Positions 28,637 through 37,029 of a stretch of 64,000 nucleotides of DNA are shown here, one piece after another (position 1 is the first letter of the stretch; every line of letters starts with the position of its first letter). This stretch comes from Roseovarius salincola. GTDB lineage: Bacteria > Pseudomonadota > Alphaproteobacteria > Rhodobacterales > Rhodobacteraceae. Made by a program: the position numbers and the translations under genes. The stretch spans positions 155,393 to 219,392 of the forward strand of contig NZ_JAPTNL010000004.1 of the NCBI RefSeq assembly GCF_026891095.1, in the 5' to 3' direction. The notes below the pieces were generated by a model. The model did not search any database, was not told the origin of the DNA, and saw only the letters and a list, made by a program, of their open reading frames with translations.

Positions 28637-29301
28637 TGCCCGAACAGCTCAGCTTCGATCTGCCCGTGCGCGAAGCGCTGGGGCGCGACGATTTCTTCGT
28701 CGCACCGGCCAATGCCCAGGCCGTGGCGATGATCGAATCCTGGCAGACCTGGCCGGCGCGCAAGCTGTTGCTGATCGGCCCCGAAGGCGCGGGCAAGACG
28801 CATCTGGCGCATGTCTGGGCGGTGCTGTCGGACGCGCGCATCGTGGCCGCCCGCGACCTGGCGCAGGCCGATATTCCCGCGCTCGCCCAGACACATCTGG
28901 CGATCGAGGATTGCGACGCGGTCGCGGGCGACCCTGCCGCCGAGGAGGCGTTGTTTCACCTCCATAACCTGGCGCTGGCCGAGGGGCGCTCGATCCTGAT
29001 GACAGGCACGCGCGCGCCGCGCGACTGGGGTCTCATGCTGCCCGACCTTGCCAGCCGGATGCAGGGCACGCCCGCCACCACCCTGCGCGAGCCCGACGAT
29101 GCGTTGCTGGCGGCGGTGCTGATGAAGCTGATGGATGACCGCCAATTGTCGCCCACACCCAACACGATTCCCTATCTCGTGCGCCGGATCGACCGCTCGT
29201 TCGCAGCCGCCCGCAAGGTTGTGGCCGGGCTGGACGCGCTGGCGCTGGAAACCCACAGCCCGATCACCCGCCGCCTTGCCATAAAGCTTCTGGACAAGTG
29301 A
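28636..29301 (+). CDS. hdaA: DnaA regulatory inactivator HdaA
   Basis: A 221-residue DnaA-like AAA+ protein lacking the DnaA DNA-binding domain. It begins [10 protein letters not shown], a clamp-binding type motif (QLSFDLP) expected for contact with the DNA polymerase sliding clamp, then has Walker [15 protein letters not shown] and a C-terminal lid ([16 protein letters not shown]). HdaA stimulates hydrolysis of DnaA-ATP to prevent re-initiation. Two tandem ATG codons (28633 and 28636) are possible starts; both overlap the perM stop. Identification by position and the QLxFDL motif is strong. Confidence 0.9.
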   Translation: MPEQLSFDLPVREALGRDDFFVAPANAQAVAMIESWQTWPARKLLLIGPEGAGKTHLAHVWAVLSDARIVAARDLAQADIPALAQTHLAIEDCDAVAGDPAAEEALFHLHNLALAEGRSILMTGTRAPRDWGLMLPDLASRMQGTPATTLREPDDALLAAVLMKLMDDRQLSPTPNTIPYLVRRIDRSFAAARKVVAGLDALALETHSPITRRLAIKLLDK

Positions 29302-29359
29302 CGCGCCGCCCGGCAGACTCCGTCACCTTTACGTTACACGTCAAAGCCATAAGGCCCTT

Positions 29360-31534
29360 ATGAATACTGCAGATTTTCTCAAGTCCCCGACACCCGAACC
29401 GATCGAGCTGCCGGATCTGGACCTCGACGGGCCGGGGCGCTTTTACAATCGCGAACTCAGCTGGCTGGGTTTCAACTGGCGTGTGCTGGGCGAGGCGCAG
29501 AACCCCCGCGTTCCGCTGCTCGAGCGGCTGCGCTTCCTGTCGATCTCGGCCACCAATCTCGATGAGTTCTACAATGTGCGTGTCGCGGGGCTGCGCGAAC
29601 TGGCCCATGCGGGCAACACCACCCCCGCCGATGACGGGCTGACCCCCGCCGAACAGCTGGTGCTGATCAACGAGAATGCCCGCCGCCTCCTCGACGCGCA
29701 GCAGGAAACCTTCGAGACCCTGCGCAGCGAGATGGAGGACGAGAATATCTCGATCCTCGACGCCGCCAGCCTGACCGACACCGACCGCGCCTATCTGGGC
29801 GAGATGTTCCTCAACAAGGTATTCCCGGTGCTGTCGCCGCTGGCCATCGACCCGGCGCATCCCTTTCCCTTCATTCCCAATCTGGGCTATTCGCTGGCGC
29901 TTCAGCTTGAACGCAAATCCGACAAGCGCCCGCTTCAGGCGCTGTTGCCGATCCCCCAGCAGATCGATCGCTTCGTCAGCCTGCCCGCAGAGCCCGGATT
30001 TCACCGCGTGATCCCTCTGGAAGAGCTGCTTCTGGTGCATCTCGACAGCCTGTTTCCGGGCTATGTCCACAAGGGGCATTGCGCGTTCCGGGTGCTGCGC
30101 GACAGCGATCTGGAGGTCGAGGAAGAAGCCGAGGACCTGGTGCGCGAATTCGAAGTGGCGCTGAAGCGCCGCCGCCGCGGCGAAGTGGTGCGCATGAAGA
30201 TCTCGACCAACGCCCCCGAGGCCCTGCGCCGCGTGATCATGGACGAATTGCACGTCATCCCCGACGAAGTCGTCGAGGTGCGGGGCATGATCGGTCTGGC
30301 CGACCTCAAGGAACTGGTGCTGGATGATCGCCCCGACCTTCTGTGGCCATCCTTTACCCCGCGTGTGCCCGAACGGGTACAGGACCATGACGGCGACATG
30401 TTCGCAGCGATCCGCCAGAAGGACATGCTGCTGCACCACCCTTATGAGACCTTCGACATGGTGGTGCGATTCCTCGCGCAGGCGGCCCGCGATCCCAATG
30501 TGGTGGCGATCAAGCAGACGCTCTATCGCACATCCAAGGACAGCCCGATCGTCAGCGCGCTCTGCGAGGCGGCCGAGGATGGCAAATCCGTCACCGCGCT
30601 GGTCGAACTCAAGGCGCGCTTTGACGAGGCTGCCAATATCCGCCAGTCGCGCCGGCTGGAACGTGCGGGCGCGCATGTGGTCTATGGCTTCCTCGACCTC
30701 AAGACCCATGCCAAGATTTCCACGGTGGTGCGCCGCGAGGGCGACAGCCTCGTGACCTATACCCATTACGGCACCGGCAATTACCACCCGATCACCGCCA
30801 AGATATATACCGATCTCAGCCTGTTCACCTGCGATGCCGCGCTGGGGCGCGACGCGACCAAGGTGTTCAACTACCTCTCGGGCTATGCCCAGCCCGAAAA
30901 ACTGGACAACCTGGCGATCTCGCCGATCTCGCTCAAGCCGCGCCTGATCGAGATGATCGCGCGCGAGGCCGACCATGCCCGCGCCGGCAAGCCGGCCGCG
31001 ATCTGGGCCAAGATGAACGCGCTGATCGAGCCCGACGTGATCGACGCGCTATACGCCGCCAGCCAGGCGGGGGTGAAGATCAACCTCGTGGTGCGCGGCA
31101 TCTGCGGGCTGCGCCCCGGCGTCAAGGGCCTGAGCGAGACCATCCGCGTCAAGTCCATCGTCGGGCGGTTCCTCGAACATTCACGCATCGTCTGTTTCGG
31201 CAATGGCGCCGACCTGCCCTCCAGGAAAGCACGGGTCTATATCAGCTCGGCCGACTGGATGGGGCGCAACCTCAACCGGCGCGTTGAAACCCTGGTCGAA
31301 ATCCAGAACCCCACCGTGAAAGCCCAGATCGTCAGCCAGGTGATGGCCGCCAACATGGCCGATGTGGCGCAAAGCTGGGTGATGTCGGGCGATGGCAATT
31401 TCACCCGCGCCAAGGTCGCCGAAGGCGAATTCGCCTTCAACTGCCACCGCTTCTTCATGGAAAACCCGTCACTGTCGGGTCGCGGCTCGGCAGGCGCGTC
31501 GGATGTGCCCAAGCTGACTCATACCGAAGACTGA
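29360..31534 (+). CDS. ppk1: Polyphosphate kinase 1
   Basis: PPK1 polymerises the gamma phosphate of ATP into polyphosphate, reversibly, at the inner membrane. The 724-residue protein shows the N-terminal domain start [16 protein letters not shown], the phosphohistidine region [23 protein letters not shown], and a second conserved His in [16 protein letters not shown] just upstream of the ATG is the ribosome binding site. Ppx follows after 62 bases. A weak PhoB-like repeat (29320-29337) precedes the gene but is not convincing. Confidence 0.96.
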   Translation: MNTADFLKSPTPEPIELPDLDLDGPGRFYNRELSWLGFNWRVLGEAQNPRVPLLERLRFLSISATNLDEFYNVRVAGLRELAHAGNTTPADDGLTPAEQLVLINENARRLLDAQQETFETLRSEMEDENISILDAASLTDTDRAYLGEMFLNKVFPVLSPLAIDPAHPFPFIPNLGYSLALQLERKSDKRPLQALLPIPQQIDRFVSLPAEPGFHRVIPLEELLLVHLDSLFPGYVHKGHCAFRVLRDSDLEVEEEAEDLVREFEVALKRRRRGEVVRMKISTNAPEALRRVIMDELHVIPDEVVEVRGMIGLADLKELVLDDRPDLLWPSFTPRVPERVQDHDGDMFAAIRQKDMLLHHPYETFDMVVRFLAQAARDPNVVAIKQTLYRTSKDSPIVSALCEAAEDGKSVTALVELKARFDEAANIRQSRRLERAGAHVVYGFLDLKTHAKISTVVRREGDSLVTYTHYGTGNYHPITAKIYTDLSLFTCDAALGRDATKVFNYLSGYAQPEKLDNLAISPISLKPRLIEMIAREADHARAGKPAAIWAKMNALIEPDVIDALYAASQAGVKINLVVRGICGLRPGVKGLSETIRVKSIVGRFLEHSRIVCFGNGADLPSRKARVYISSADWMGRNLNRRVETLVEIQNPTVKAQIVSQVMAANMADVAQSWVMSGDGNFTRAKVAEGEFAFNCHRFFMENPSLSGRGSAGASDVPKLTHTED

Positions 31535-31596
31535 TCGGGTGATTGACCCCTCGGTTCACCTGGCCCATAACGGGGCCGCACAGACCCGAGAGGCAC

Positions 31597-33147
31597 ATGG
31601 ACGGCACCAGCGATCCGGCGCATCAGGATGATGGCGGGCCATTTGGCCGCCCCCTGTTCGACAAGCCCTCGGCCCGCGCGCTCAGCCGCGTGGGCGTGGT
31701 CGATGTGGGCTCGAACTCGGTGCGTCTGGTGGTGTTCGACGGCGCCGCGCGCAGTCCCGCCTATTTCTACAACGAAAAGATCATGTGCGGGCTTGGCGCG
31801 GGCATGTCCGATACGGGGCGCCTCAATCCCGAGGGGCGCGAACGCGCGCTGGCCGCGCTCAGGCGCTTCAGGCTGCTGGGCGACGGGATGGGCACCGGGG
31901 CACTGACTGCCGTTGCCACCGCCGCCGTGCGCGACGCCGAGGACGGCGCGGAATTCCGCGACCAGGTCGAACGCGAAACCGGCATCCGGCTCTGGGTGAT
32001 CGACGGGCGCGAAGAGGCGCGGCTTTCGGCGCAGGGTGTGCTGCTGGGCTGGCCCGGCTCCTATGGGCTGGTCTGCGATATCGGCGGCTCGTCCATGGAA
32101 CTGGCCGAGATCGACGGCGGCAACGTGGGCAAGCGCATGTCATCCTCGCTCGGGCCGCTCAAGCTGCGTGACCTCAAGGGCGGCAAGAAGGCGCGCAAGG
32201 CGCTGATCCGCGACACCGTCGCCCGGATGCGCGAGGAACTGGGCGAGCAGAAGAACCGCCTGTTCCTGGTGGGCGGCTCATGGCGCGCCATCGCCAAGAT
32301 CGACATGGCGCGGCGCGGCTATCCGCTTCAGGTGCTGCATGAATACCGCATGACCCCCAAGGCAGTGCGCGAGACCGCCAAGTTCATCGACAAGAACGAC
32401 CTTGAGGAGTTGCGCAGCCGCGCCGGGGTCTCGTCGGCGCGCGCGGTGCTGGTGCCTTACGCCATCGAGGTCCTGCGCGAGGTTGTGCGCACCTTCAAGC
32501 CGCGCGACATCGCCGTATCCAGCTATGGTATCCGCGAGGGGCTGCTTTACGAACAGATGCCCCAGCAACTGCGCGACCGCGATCCGCTGATCGAGGCGTG
32601 CCGCTTTGCCGAATCCAAGGATGCCCGCCTGCCCGGCTTTGGCCGCGTGGTCTATGATTTCATCGAGCCGCTGTTCCGCTCGGCGCGCGCCGACCGACGG
32701 CGCATCATCAAGGCCGCCTGCCTTCTGCATGATGTCTCATGGCGCTCGCATCCCGATTACCGCGCCGAGGACTGCTTTGACAACGCCACCCGTGCCAACC
32801 TGGGCGGTCTCAAGCATTCCGAACGGGTCTATCTGGGCCTTGCCCTGCTGCACCGTTACTCCAACCGCCGCGAGGGGTCGCGCTTTGAGGATCTTTACGA
32901 ACTGATCCCCGAGAAGGATGCCCACGAGGCCGAGGTGCTGGGCAAGGCGATGCGCTTTGCCGCGATGCTGTGGCTGCGCGAAGACGCGAAACTGGGCCAT
33001 ATGCGCTGGTATCCCAAGAAAAAACGGCTTGAGCTGAAACTATCGCCCGATGCCGCGCCGCTTTTCGGCGAGGTGGCCGAAGCGCGGTTCCGCTCACTCG
33101 CCGAATCGCTGTCAGCGGAGCCCGTCATCGTCACGCCCGGCGCCTGA
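31597..33147 (+). CDS. ppx: Exopolyphosphatase Ppx/GppA family
   Basis: Hydrolyses polyphosphate from the end, or pppGpp in GppA-type members. The 516-residue protein carries the ASKHA ATPase-fold signatures VGVVDVGSNSVRLVVFDG near residue 35 and CDIGGSSMELAEI, and a C-terminal HD-like domain (RRIIKAACLLHDVSWRSHPDYRAEDCF). The start at 31597 (MDGTSDPAH) follows GAGAGG. Pairing with ppk1 points to polyphosphate turnover rather than pppGpp, although both activities are possible. Confidence 0.93.
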   Translation: MDGTSDPAHQDDGGPFGRPLFDKPSARALSRVGVVDVGSNSVRLVVFDGAARSPAYFYNEKIMCGLGAGMSDTGRLNPEGRERALAALRRFRLLGDGMGTGALTAVATAAVRDAEDGAEFRDQVERETGIRLWVIDGREEARLSAQGVLLGWPGSYGLVCDIGGSSMELAEIDGGNVGKRMSSSLGPLKLRDLKGGKKARKALIRDTVARMREELGEQKNRLFLVGGSWRAIAKIDMARRGYPLQVLHEYRMTPKAVRETAKFIDKNDLEELRSRAGVSSARAVLVPYAIEVLREVVRTFKPRDIAVSSYGIREGLLYEQMPQQLRDRDPLIEACRFAESKDARLPGFGRVVYDFIEPLFRSARADRRRIIKAACLLHDVSWRSHPDYRAEDCFDNATRANLGGLKHSERVYLGLALLHRYSNRREGSRFEDLYELIPEKDAHEAEVLGKAMRFAAMLWLREDAKLGHMRWYPKKKRLELKLSPDAAPLFGEVAEARFRSLAESLSAEPVIVTPGA

Positions 33148-33154
33148 GCCCGCG

Positions 33155-33532
33155 TCAGATGTCGATCTCGCCCTCGCCGGGCGGGTCGACCGCTTCGCCA
33201 TCCGGGTCCAGCGGTGTCTTGCGGCGCAGAATGATATCGCCATTGGGCAGCATTTCGGGCGGATGATAGGCGTTGATATCTCCGATCCGCCCCATCAGCT
33301 CGCCAAAGGCCGGGCCCATTTCCTCGACAAAGCGCCTGAGCTCCGGGCCCATCTCCTCGGCCAGCCCGCGCAGATCGTCCATCGCCGGCTCCATCTCGCG
33401 CATGATGCCTTCCATGAACAGGCGCGCGCCGCGCTCCATCAGGGACAGGCCCTCATCCTCCGGCGCCTCCTGGGCGCTGGTCGGCAGGGCAAGGCACAGG
33501 GCCAGGGCGAAACTGAGTGCAATCCGTGTCAT
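33155..33532 (-). CDS. Exported acidic hypothetical protein
   Basis: A 125-residue protein with signal peptide (MTRIALSFALALCLALPTSAQ) and an acidic, helical mature part (GARLFMEGIMREMEPAMDDLRGLAEEMGPELRRFVEEMGPAFGELM) containing two EEMGP repeats, then a short strand-like tail ILRRKTPLDP. Rhodobacteraceae relatives are, as I recall, sometimes mislabelled AAA+ ATPases, but no P-loop is present. Function unknown. Convergent with ppx. Confidence 0.72.
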   Translation of the reverse strand: MTRIALSFALALCLALPTSAQEAPEDEGLSLMERGARLFMEGIMREMEPAMDDLRGLAEEMGPELRRFVEEMGPAFGELMGRIGDINAYHPPEMLPNGDIILRRKTPLDPDGEAVDPPGEGEIDI

Positions 33533-33563
33533 GACGCCAATATAGGCAAAGCCCGCAACGATT

Positions 33564-34601
33564 TTAAGTCGGCAGGTCAATATCCATCGTGACCGGAAAA
33601 TGATCCGAGGCCATGATCAGCGCCTCGCGCAGTTCCGGCAGCTTCCAGCAGACGGGATCGTCGAACGGATGCCATATCCGCCAGACCGGATCGCGCGCCG
33701 CCAATTCGGGCGACACCATCACGTAATCCAGCAAGGCCTGAAGATATCGCTTTTCGCTGGGCAGGTAGAACCGCGCCGTGGTGCTGCGTGCCCCGATGGC
33801 GCGGGTCAGCGCGCGCCGCGCATGCGGATCGAACAGATGCGCCCCCGCCCCGGCCCCCTCGCCCATCACGATCTCGACCGAGGAGCGCCCGAACAGATGC
33901 TCATATTCGTCAAGGCCCGGACCGTCATTGAGATCGCCCAGCACGATCAGCGGCTCGCTTGCCCGCAAATGCTGCTCGATGCGGCGGCGCAGCCAGACCG
34001 CCTGCGCCTGCTGCTTGCGCCGGTTGGCGATGGCCAGCCGCATGATCTGGTCGCGCGTGCGCGCCCCGTGCGGCGCCTTGGATTTCAGATGCGCCCCGAT
34101 CATGCGCAACGCGAAGCCTCCGGCGGTCTCGCAGGCCAGCTCCAGCGGCGGCTTGGAAAATTGCACCAGATCCTCGGTATCGTCGATATCGAGGTCGATA
34201 CGGAAAACGCCGTCGAACCGCGGCGCCTCGCCCGACCCCTTCTTCCCGGTGGGTTCGCCAAACGGGTCATGTCGGCATGTCAGCTTGTCGGGGTCGTAAA
34301 GCAGCGCGATTTCCTGCTGCGTCTGGTTGGGAAAACCCGCCACCGCCTTTCGCGCGCGCAACCCCGCGAAAGCGGCGAATGCCTCCAGCGCGGGCTCCGT
34401 GGCACGCCGCCCGTTATCGTCTGGCGCCTCGATCACCATCACCGCATCGGCATCCATCGCCGTGAACACGATCCCCAGCGCGGCCAGCTGGTCGGCCCGG
34501 GTCACCTCATGGCGGCCAGACCATTCATCATCGGCCAGAAGCCCGCCATCCTCATCGAACAACGCATCGAACCATTCGACATTATAGGTGGCTATCCGCA
34601 C
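33564..34601 (-). CDS. Endonuclease/exonuclease/phosphatase family protein
   Basis: A 345-residue EEP-superfamily metal-dependent phosphoesterase. Signature residues: TYNVEW at the start, the catalytic Glu in VIEAPD, VLGDLND with Asp and Asn, and SDHFPVTMDI near the C-terminus. No signal peptide, so cytoplasmic. The start is GTG at 34601 with a strong GAGGAGG site, inside the 3' end of the TerB-DnaJ gene (20-base overlap). The substrate could be DNA, RNA or a phosphorylated metabolite. Confidence 0.82.
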   Translation of the reverse strand: MRIATYNVEWFDALFDEDGGLLADDEWSGRHEVTRADQLAALGIVFTAMDADAVMVIEAPDDNGRRATEPALEAFAAFAGLRARKAVAGFPNQTQQEIALLYDPDKLTCRHDPFGEPTGKKGSGEAPRFDGVFRIDLDIDDTEDLVQFSKPPLELACETAGGFALRMIGAHLKSKAPHGARTRDQIMRLAIANRRKQQAQAVWLRRRIEQHLRASEPLIVLGDLNDGPGLDEYEHLFGRSSVEIVMGEGAGAGAHLFDPHARRALTRAIGARSTTARFYLPSEKRYLQALLDYVMVSPELAARDPVWRIWHPFDDPVCWKLPELREALIMASDHFPVTMDIDLPT

Positions 34602-35280
34602 CCGCGGCCTCCTCGTTGATCTCTTCCCAGGCGCGGTTGATGTCGACCATGCGCTTCTCGGCCATGCGGATCGCCTCGGGCGGCACGCCGCGCGCGATCA
34701 TCCGGTCCGGGTGGCTCTCGCGCACCATCTTTTGCCAGGCCTTGCGGATCTGGGGCAAGGGCGTGTCGGGGCGCACGCCCAGCACACTGTAGGGATCGGG
34801 CTTGGCATCGGCCACGAAACGGCTGCGCAGGCGGCGGAAATCGCCCTCATCAAGGCCGAAGATCTCGGCCACCCGGCGCAGGAAGTCATCCTCGTCCGGG
34901 TGATAGGCGCCATCCGCCATGGCGATATGGAACAACCCCTCCATGAGATCGCAAAGCGTGCCATCCTGCCCGTCGAACATCCGGTGGATACGGCGGGCGT
35001 AATCCTCGAATCCCGCCACGTCCTGACGCGCAAGGTTGAAGACCCTTGCCGCGCCCGCCTCGTCCTCGCGCGCGATCTGGAACACCTCGCGAAAGGCCGT
35101 GACCTCGTCGCGCGTCACCTGCCCGTCGGCCTTGGCCATCTTCGCGCCCAGCGCGATCACCGCGATGGTGAAGGCGACACTGCGCTCGGGCGGGCTGCGC
35201 AGCTTGTCAAAGACCGCGCTCAGCCCCTCGCCCTTGGCAAGTGACGAGATCGCTTGGGATATCCGCGTCCAGATCGACAT
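34582..35280 (-). CDS. TerB-DnaJ domain protein (DjlA-like)
   Basis: A 232-residue protein with an N-terminal TerB-type helical domain (AVIALGAKMAKADGQVTRDEVTAFREVF and HIAMADGAYHPDEDDFLRRVAEIFG, two acidic DG-centred repeats) and a C-terminal J-domain (DPYSVLGVRPDTPLPQIRKAWQKMVRESHPDRM) with an HPD motif that would stimulate DnaK. Unlike E. coli DjlA there is no N-terminal membrane helix, so it is a soluble co-chaperone. ATG 35280 is chosen over the adjacent GTG at 35283. Confidence 0.88.
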   Translation of the reverse strand: MSIWTRISQAISSLAKGEGLSAVFDKLRSPPERSVAFTIAVIALGAKMAKADGQVTRDEVTAFREVFQIAREDEAGAARVFNLARQDVAGFEDYARRIHRMFDGQDGTLCDLMEGLFHIAMADGAYHPDEDDFLRRVAEIFGLDEGDFRRLRSRFVADAKPDPYSVLGVRPDTPLPQIRKAWQKMVRESHPDRMIARGVPPEAIRMAEKRMVDINRAWEEINEEAAGADSHL

Positions 35281-35321
35281 CACTCAACCTACCCGGTTTC
35301 ACAATCCTTGTCAGCGCGGGA

Positions 35322-35810
35322 TCACAGACGCTTCTGCAACAGGACAAGATCCATCCAGCGCCCGAATTTCCAGCCCACCTGCGCCAGCACCGCGATGCGC
35401 AGGTACCCCAAACGTTCGTGAAAGGCCACAGCCGATGGGTTCTCGCCACTCACCCCGGCGAACATCATGTGCATCCTTGCGCCGCGCGCATGATCCTCGA
35501 TCGCGCCCAGAAGCGCGCGCCCCACACCGCGCCCGCGCGCGCCGTCGCCAAGGATAATGGTATGCTCGCCCGTGCGCGCATAGCCCGGACCACCCCGGAA
35601 CTGTCCATAGGCGGCAAAACCCAAAAGCGCGCCGTCCTTCTCAGCCAACAGGAACGCATGGCCCGCCGCATTGCGCGCGGCGATATCGCCCGCCACGTCG
35701 GCGGCGGTCTTTTCCTGGCTGTTGAAGGTGATCGCCGTGTCGCGGATCACCGGGTTCCACAACGCGGCGATGGCCGGTGCATCGCCCGCCTGCGCGGCGC
35801 GGATGATCAT
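35322..35810 (-). CDS. GNAT N-acetyltransferase (phosphinothricin acetyltransferase-like)
   Basis: A 162-residue GNAT protein close to the Pat/YncA group, which acetylates phosphinothricin or methionine derivatives. Seen: MIIRAAQAGDAPAIAALWNPVIRDTAITF at the N-terminus, the acetyl-CoA motif DGARGRGVGRALLGAIEDHA and GVSGENPSAVAFHERLGY. The start overlaps the stop of the upstream VOC gene (ATGA), indicating co-transcription. Substrate specificity is not certain. Confidence 0.87.
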   Translation of the reverse strand: MIIRAAQAGDAPAIAALWNPVIRDTAITFNSQEKTAADVAGDIAARNAAGHAFLLAEKDGALLGFAAYGQFRGGPGYARTGEHTIILGDGARGRGVGRALLGAIEDHARGARMHMMFAGVSGENPSAVAFHERLGYLRIAVLAQVGWKFGRWMDLVLLQKRL

Positions 35811-36418
35811 TCCAGCACCCTCAGTCCGCCGGGCGTCGAGATTTCAGCCCTCAGCCCCGGTGCGCCGCGCTCGAACACCACGCGCGCATCCGAAAGTTCA
35901 GGCCCCAGCAGATCGGCCAGCCGCCCGGCCTCGGGATGGCTCACCACCAGCCGCGCCAGCGCACAGCCCGACGCCGCCAGCCGCGCTGCGGGATGCGCAT
36001 CCCCCGCCCATTCGATCAGCGCGGGAAAGCAATTGTCGAACGCCAGCACCCCGTCGCGCGGCACCGCCATGCGCCAGCTCAGATCGCCACGCTCCAGCGC
36101 GATGGGGTCGCCCGCCCCCGGATAGCGCGTCAGCGCCGCCCCCAGATCGTCGCAGCGGCAGATCCAGCATTGCAACGCGGGCGGCCCGTCGAAGCGGTCC
36201 AGATCGAACCAGCGCGCGCCCTCGGGCGCCGGCGCCCCGGGGTCGATCGCGATCACCTCAAGGTAAATCCCGTCTTCCAGACCCAAAAGCAGGTTATGCG
36301 TGCCGAAGCGCGCGTGCTGCCCGCCCGCCTGCAGGCGTACACCCAACACCTCCTCGACCGCCGCGCGCCCCTCGTTAAGGTCGCGCGCCGCCACCGCCAG
36401 ATGATCCAGTTCCAGCAT
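35807..36418 (-). CDS. VOC superfamily (glyoxalase-like) protein
   Basis: A 203-residue protein with the Glyoxalase_3-type fold: MLELDHLAVAARDLNEGRAAVEEVLG, FGTHNLLLGLEDGIYLEVIAIDP, and GDLSWRMAVP further on. The His in LDHLAVA, His in GTHN and Glu in YLEVI are candidate metal ligands. The reaction is unknown. It is larger than methylmalonyl-CoA epimerase and lacks that enzyme's layout, so despite lying near scpA it should not be called epimerase. It forms a compact cluster with the GNAT gene downstream. Confidence 0.78.
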   Translation of the reverse strand: MLELDHLAVAARDLNEGRAAVEEVLGVRLQAGGQHARFGTHNLLLGLEDGIYLEVIAIDPGAPAPEGARWFDLDRFDGPPALQCWICRCDDLGAALTRYPGAGDPIALERGDLSWRMAVPRDGVLAFDNCFPALIEWAGDAHPAARLAASGCALARLVVSHPEAGRLADLLGPELSDARVVFERGAPGLRAEISTPGGLRVLE

Positions 36419-36437
36419 CGCTCATCCCTTTCACCGC

Positions 36438-36941
36438 CTATCCCGTCGACGCCATGCCAAGCCGCAGCAAGGCCCAGAGCGCCACCAGGATCGTCGGCCA
36501 GAAACTGCCCGCAAAGCCGAAGACACGCAAGAGCGGCGCGCGGTGATAACCCAGCCAGAACACCAGCCGCATCAGCGCGAAACCGAACCCCAGCACCACG
36601 ATCACGCCCGGCCCCGCATCGCCCAGCATGATCGCGGCAGCCGGCCAGACGCAAAGCGCGATCACCAGTTGCTCCAGCGTGTTCTGCAAGACCCGCTGAT
36701 CCACGCTCGCAGGTCCCTGCAGCGCACCACCCGCAAGCATCGCCTCATCGCCAAGACGGCGCATCGCCACGCGCAGAACCATCGCCGCAAGAACCAGCCC
36801 CGGCGCCATGAATGCCATCATGATCGTCGGCATCAGCGTGAAAACCGGCAGGGTCACATGACGCGCCGCCACCCATAACAGCAGCGCGGCCCACAAAAAC
36901 CCTGCCCCCGACGCCATCATCACCCGGTATCTTGTCGTCAT
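36438..36941 (-). CDS. MAPEG-family membrane protein
   Basis: A 167-residue protein with four predicted transmembrane helices and the MAPEG-type block SVDQRVLQNTLEQLVIALCVWPAA followed by FALMRLVFWLGYHRAPLLRVFGFA. MAPEG proteins include membrane glutathione transferases; the bacterial members are mostly uncharacterised. ATG 36941 is used; another ATG at 36956 is possible. It lies 20 bases upstream of the VOC gene. Confidence 0.83.
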   Translation of the reverse strand: MTTRYRVMMASGAGFLWAALLLWVAARHVTLPVFTLMPTIMMAFMAPGLVLAAMVLRVAMRRLGDEAMLAGGALQGPASVDQRVLQNTLEQLVIALCVWPAAAIMLGDAGPGVIVVLGFGFALMRLVFWLGYHRAPLLRVFGFAGSFWPTILVALWALLRLGMASTG

Positions 36942-36983
36942 GCCCGCACCCTTCATCTTGCTTCGAAATACTCTGAGGGTGAA

Positions 36984-37017
36984 TTGGCCACAGGCCAAGA
37001 GGGGGCAAGGCCCCCTC
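36984..37017 (-). terminator. Tandem hairpins downstream of scpA
   Basis: GAGGGGGC, loop AAG, GCCCCCTC (36999-37017) begins 12 bases past the scpA stop on the minus strand and is followed by a second stem TTGGCC/GGCCAA (36984-36998). No U-tract is present, but two consecutive perfect stems after a stop suggest termination or 3'-end stabilisation. The block resembles intergenic repeats seen in Rhodobacteraceae. Confidence 0.6.
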
Positions 37018-37029
37018 CCGCTCCCGTGA

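Noticed and set aside
29320..29337. Pho box before ppk1
   Set aside because: Spacing fits but the two half-sites match the CTGTCAT consensus at only about 4/7 and 3/7 positions.
35807..36418. VOC protein near scpA as methylmalonyl-CoA epimerase
   Set aside because: Length (203 residues) and sequence blocks fit Glyoxalase_3-type proteins, not the roughly 135-150-residue epimerase; no epimerase was found in the window.
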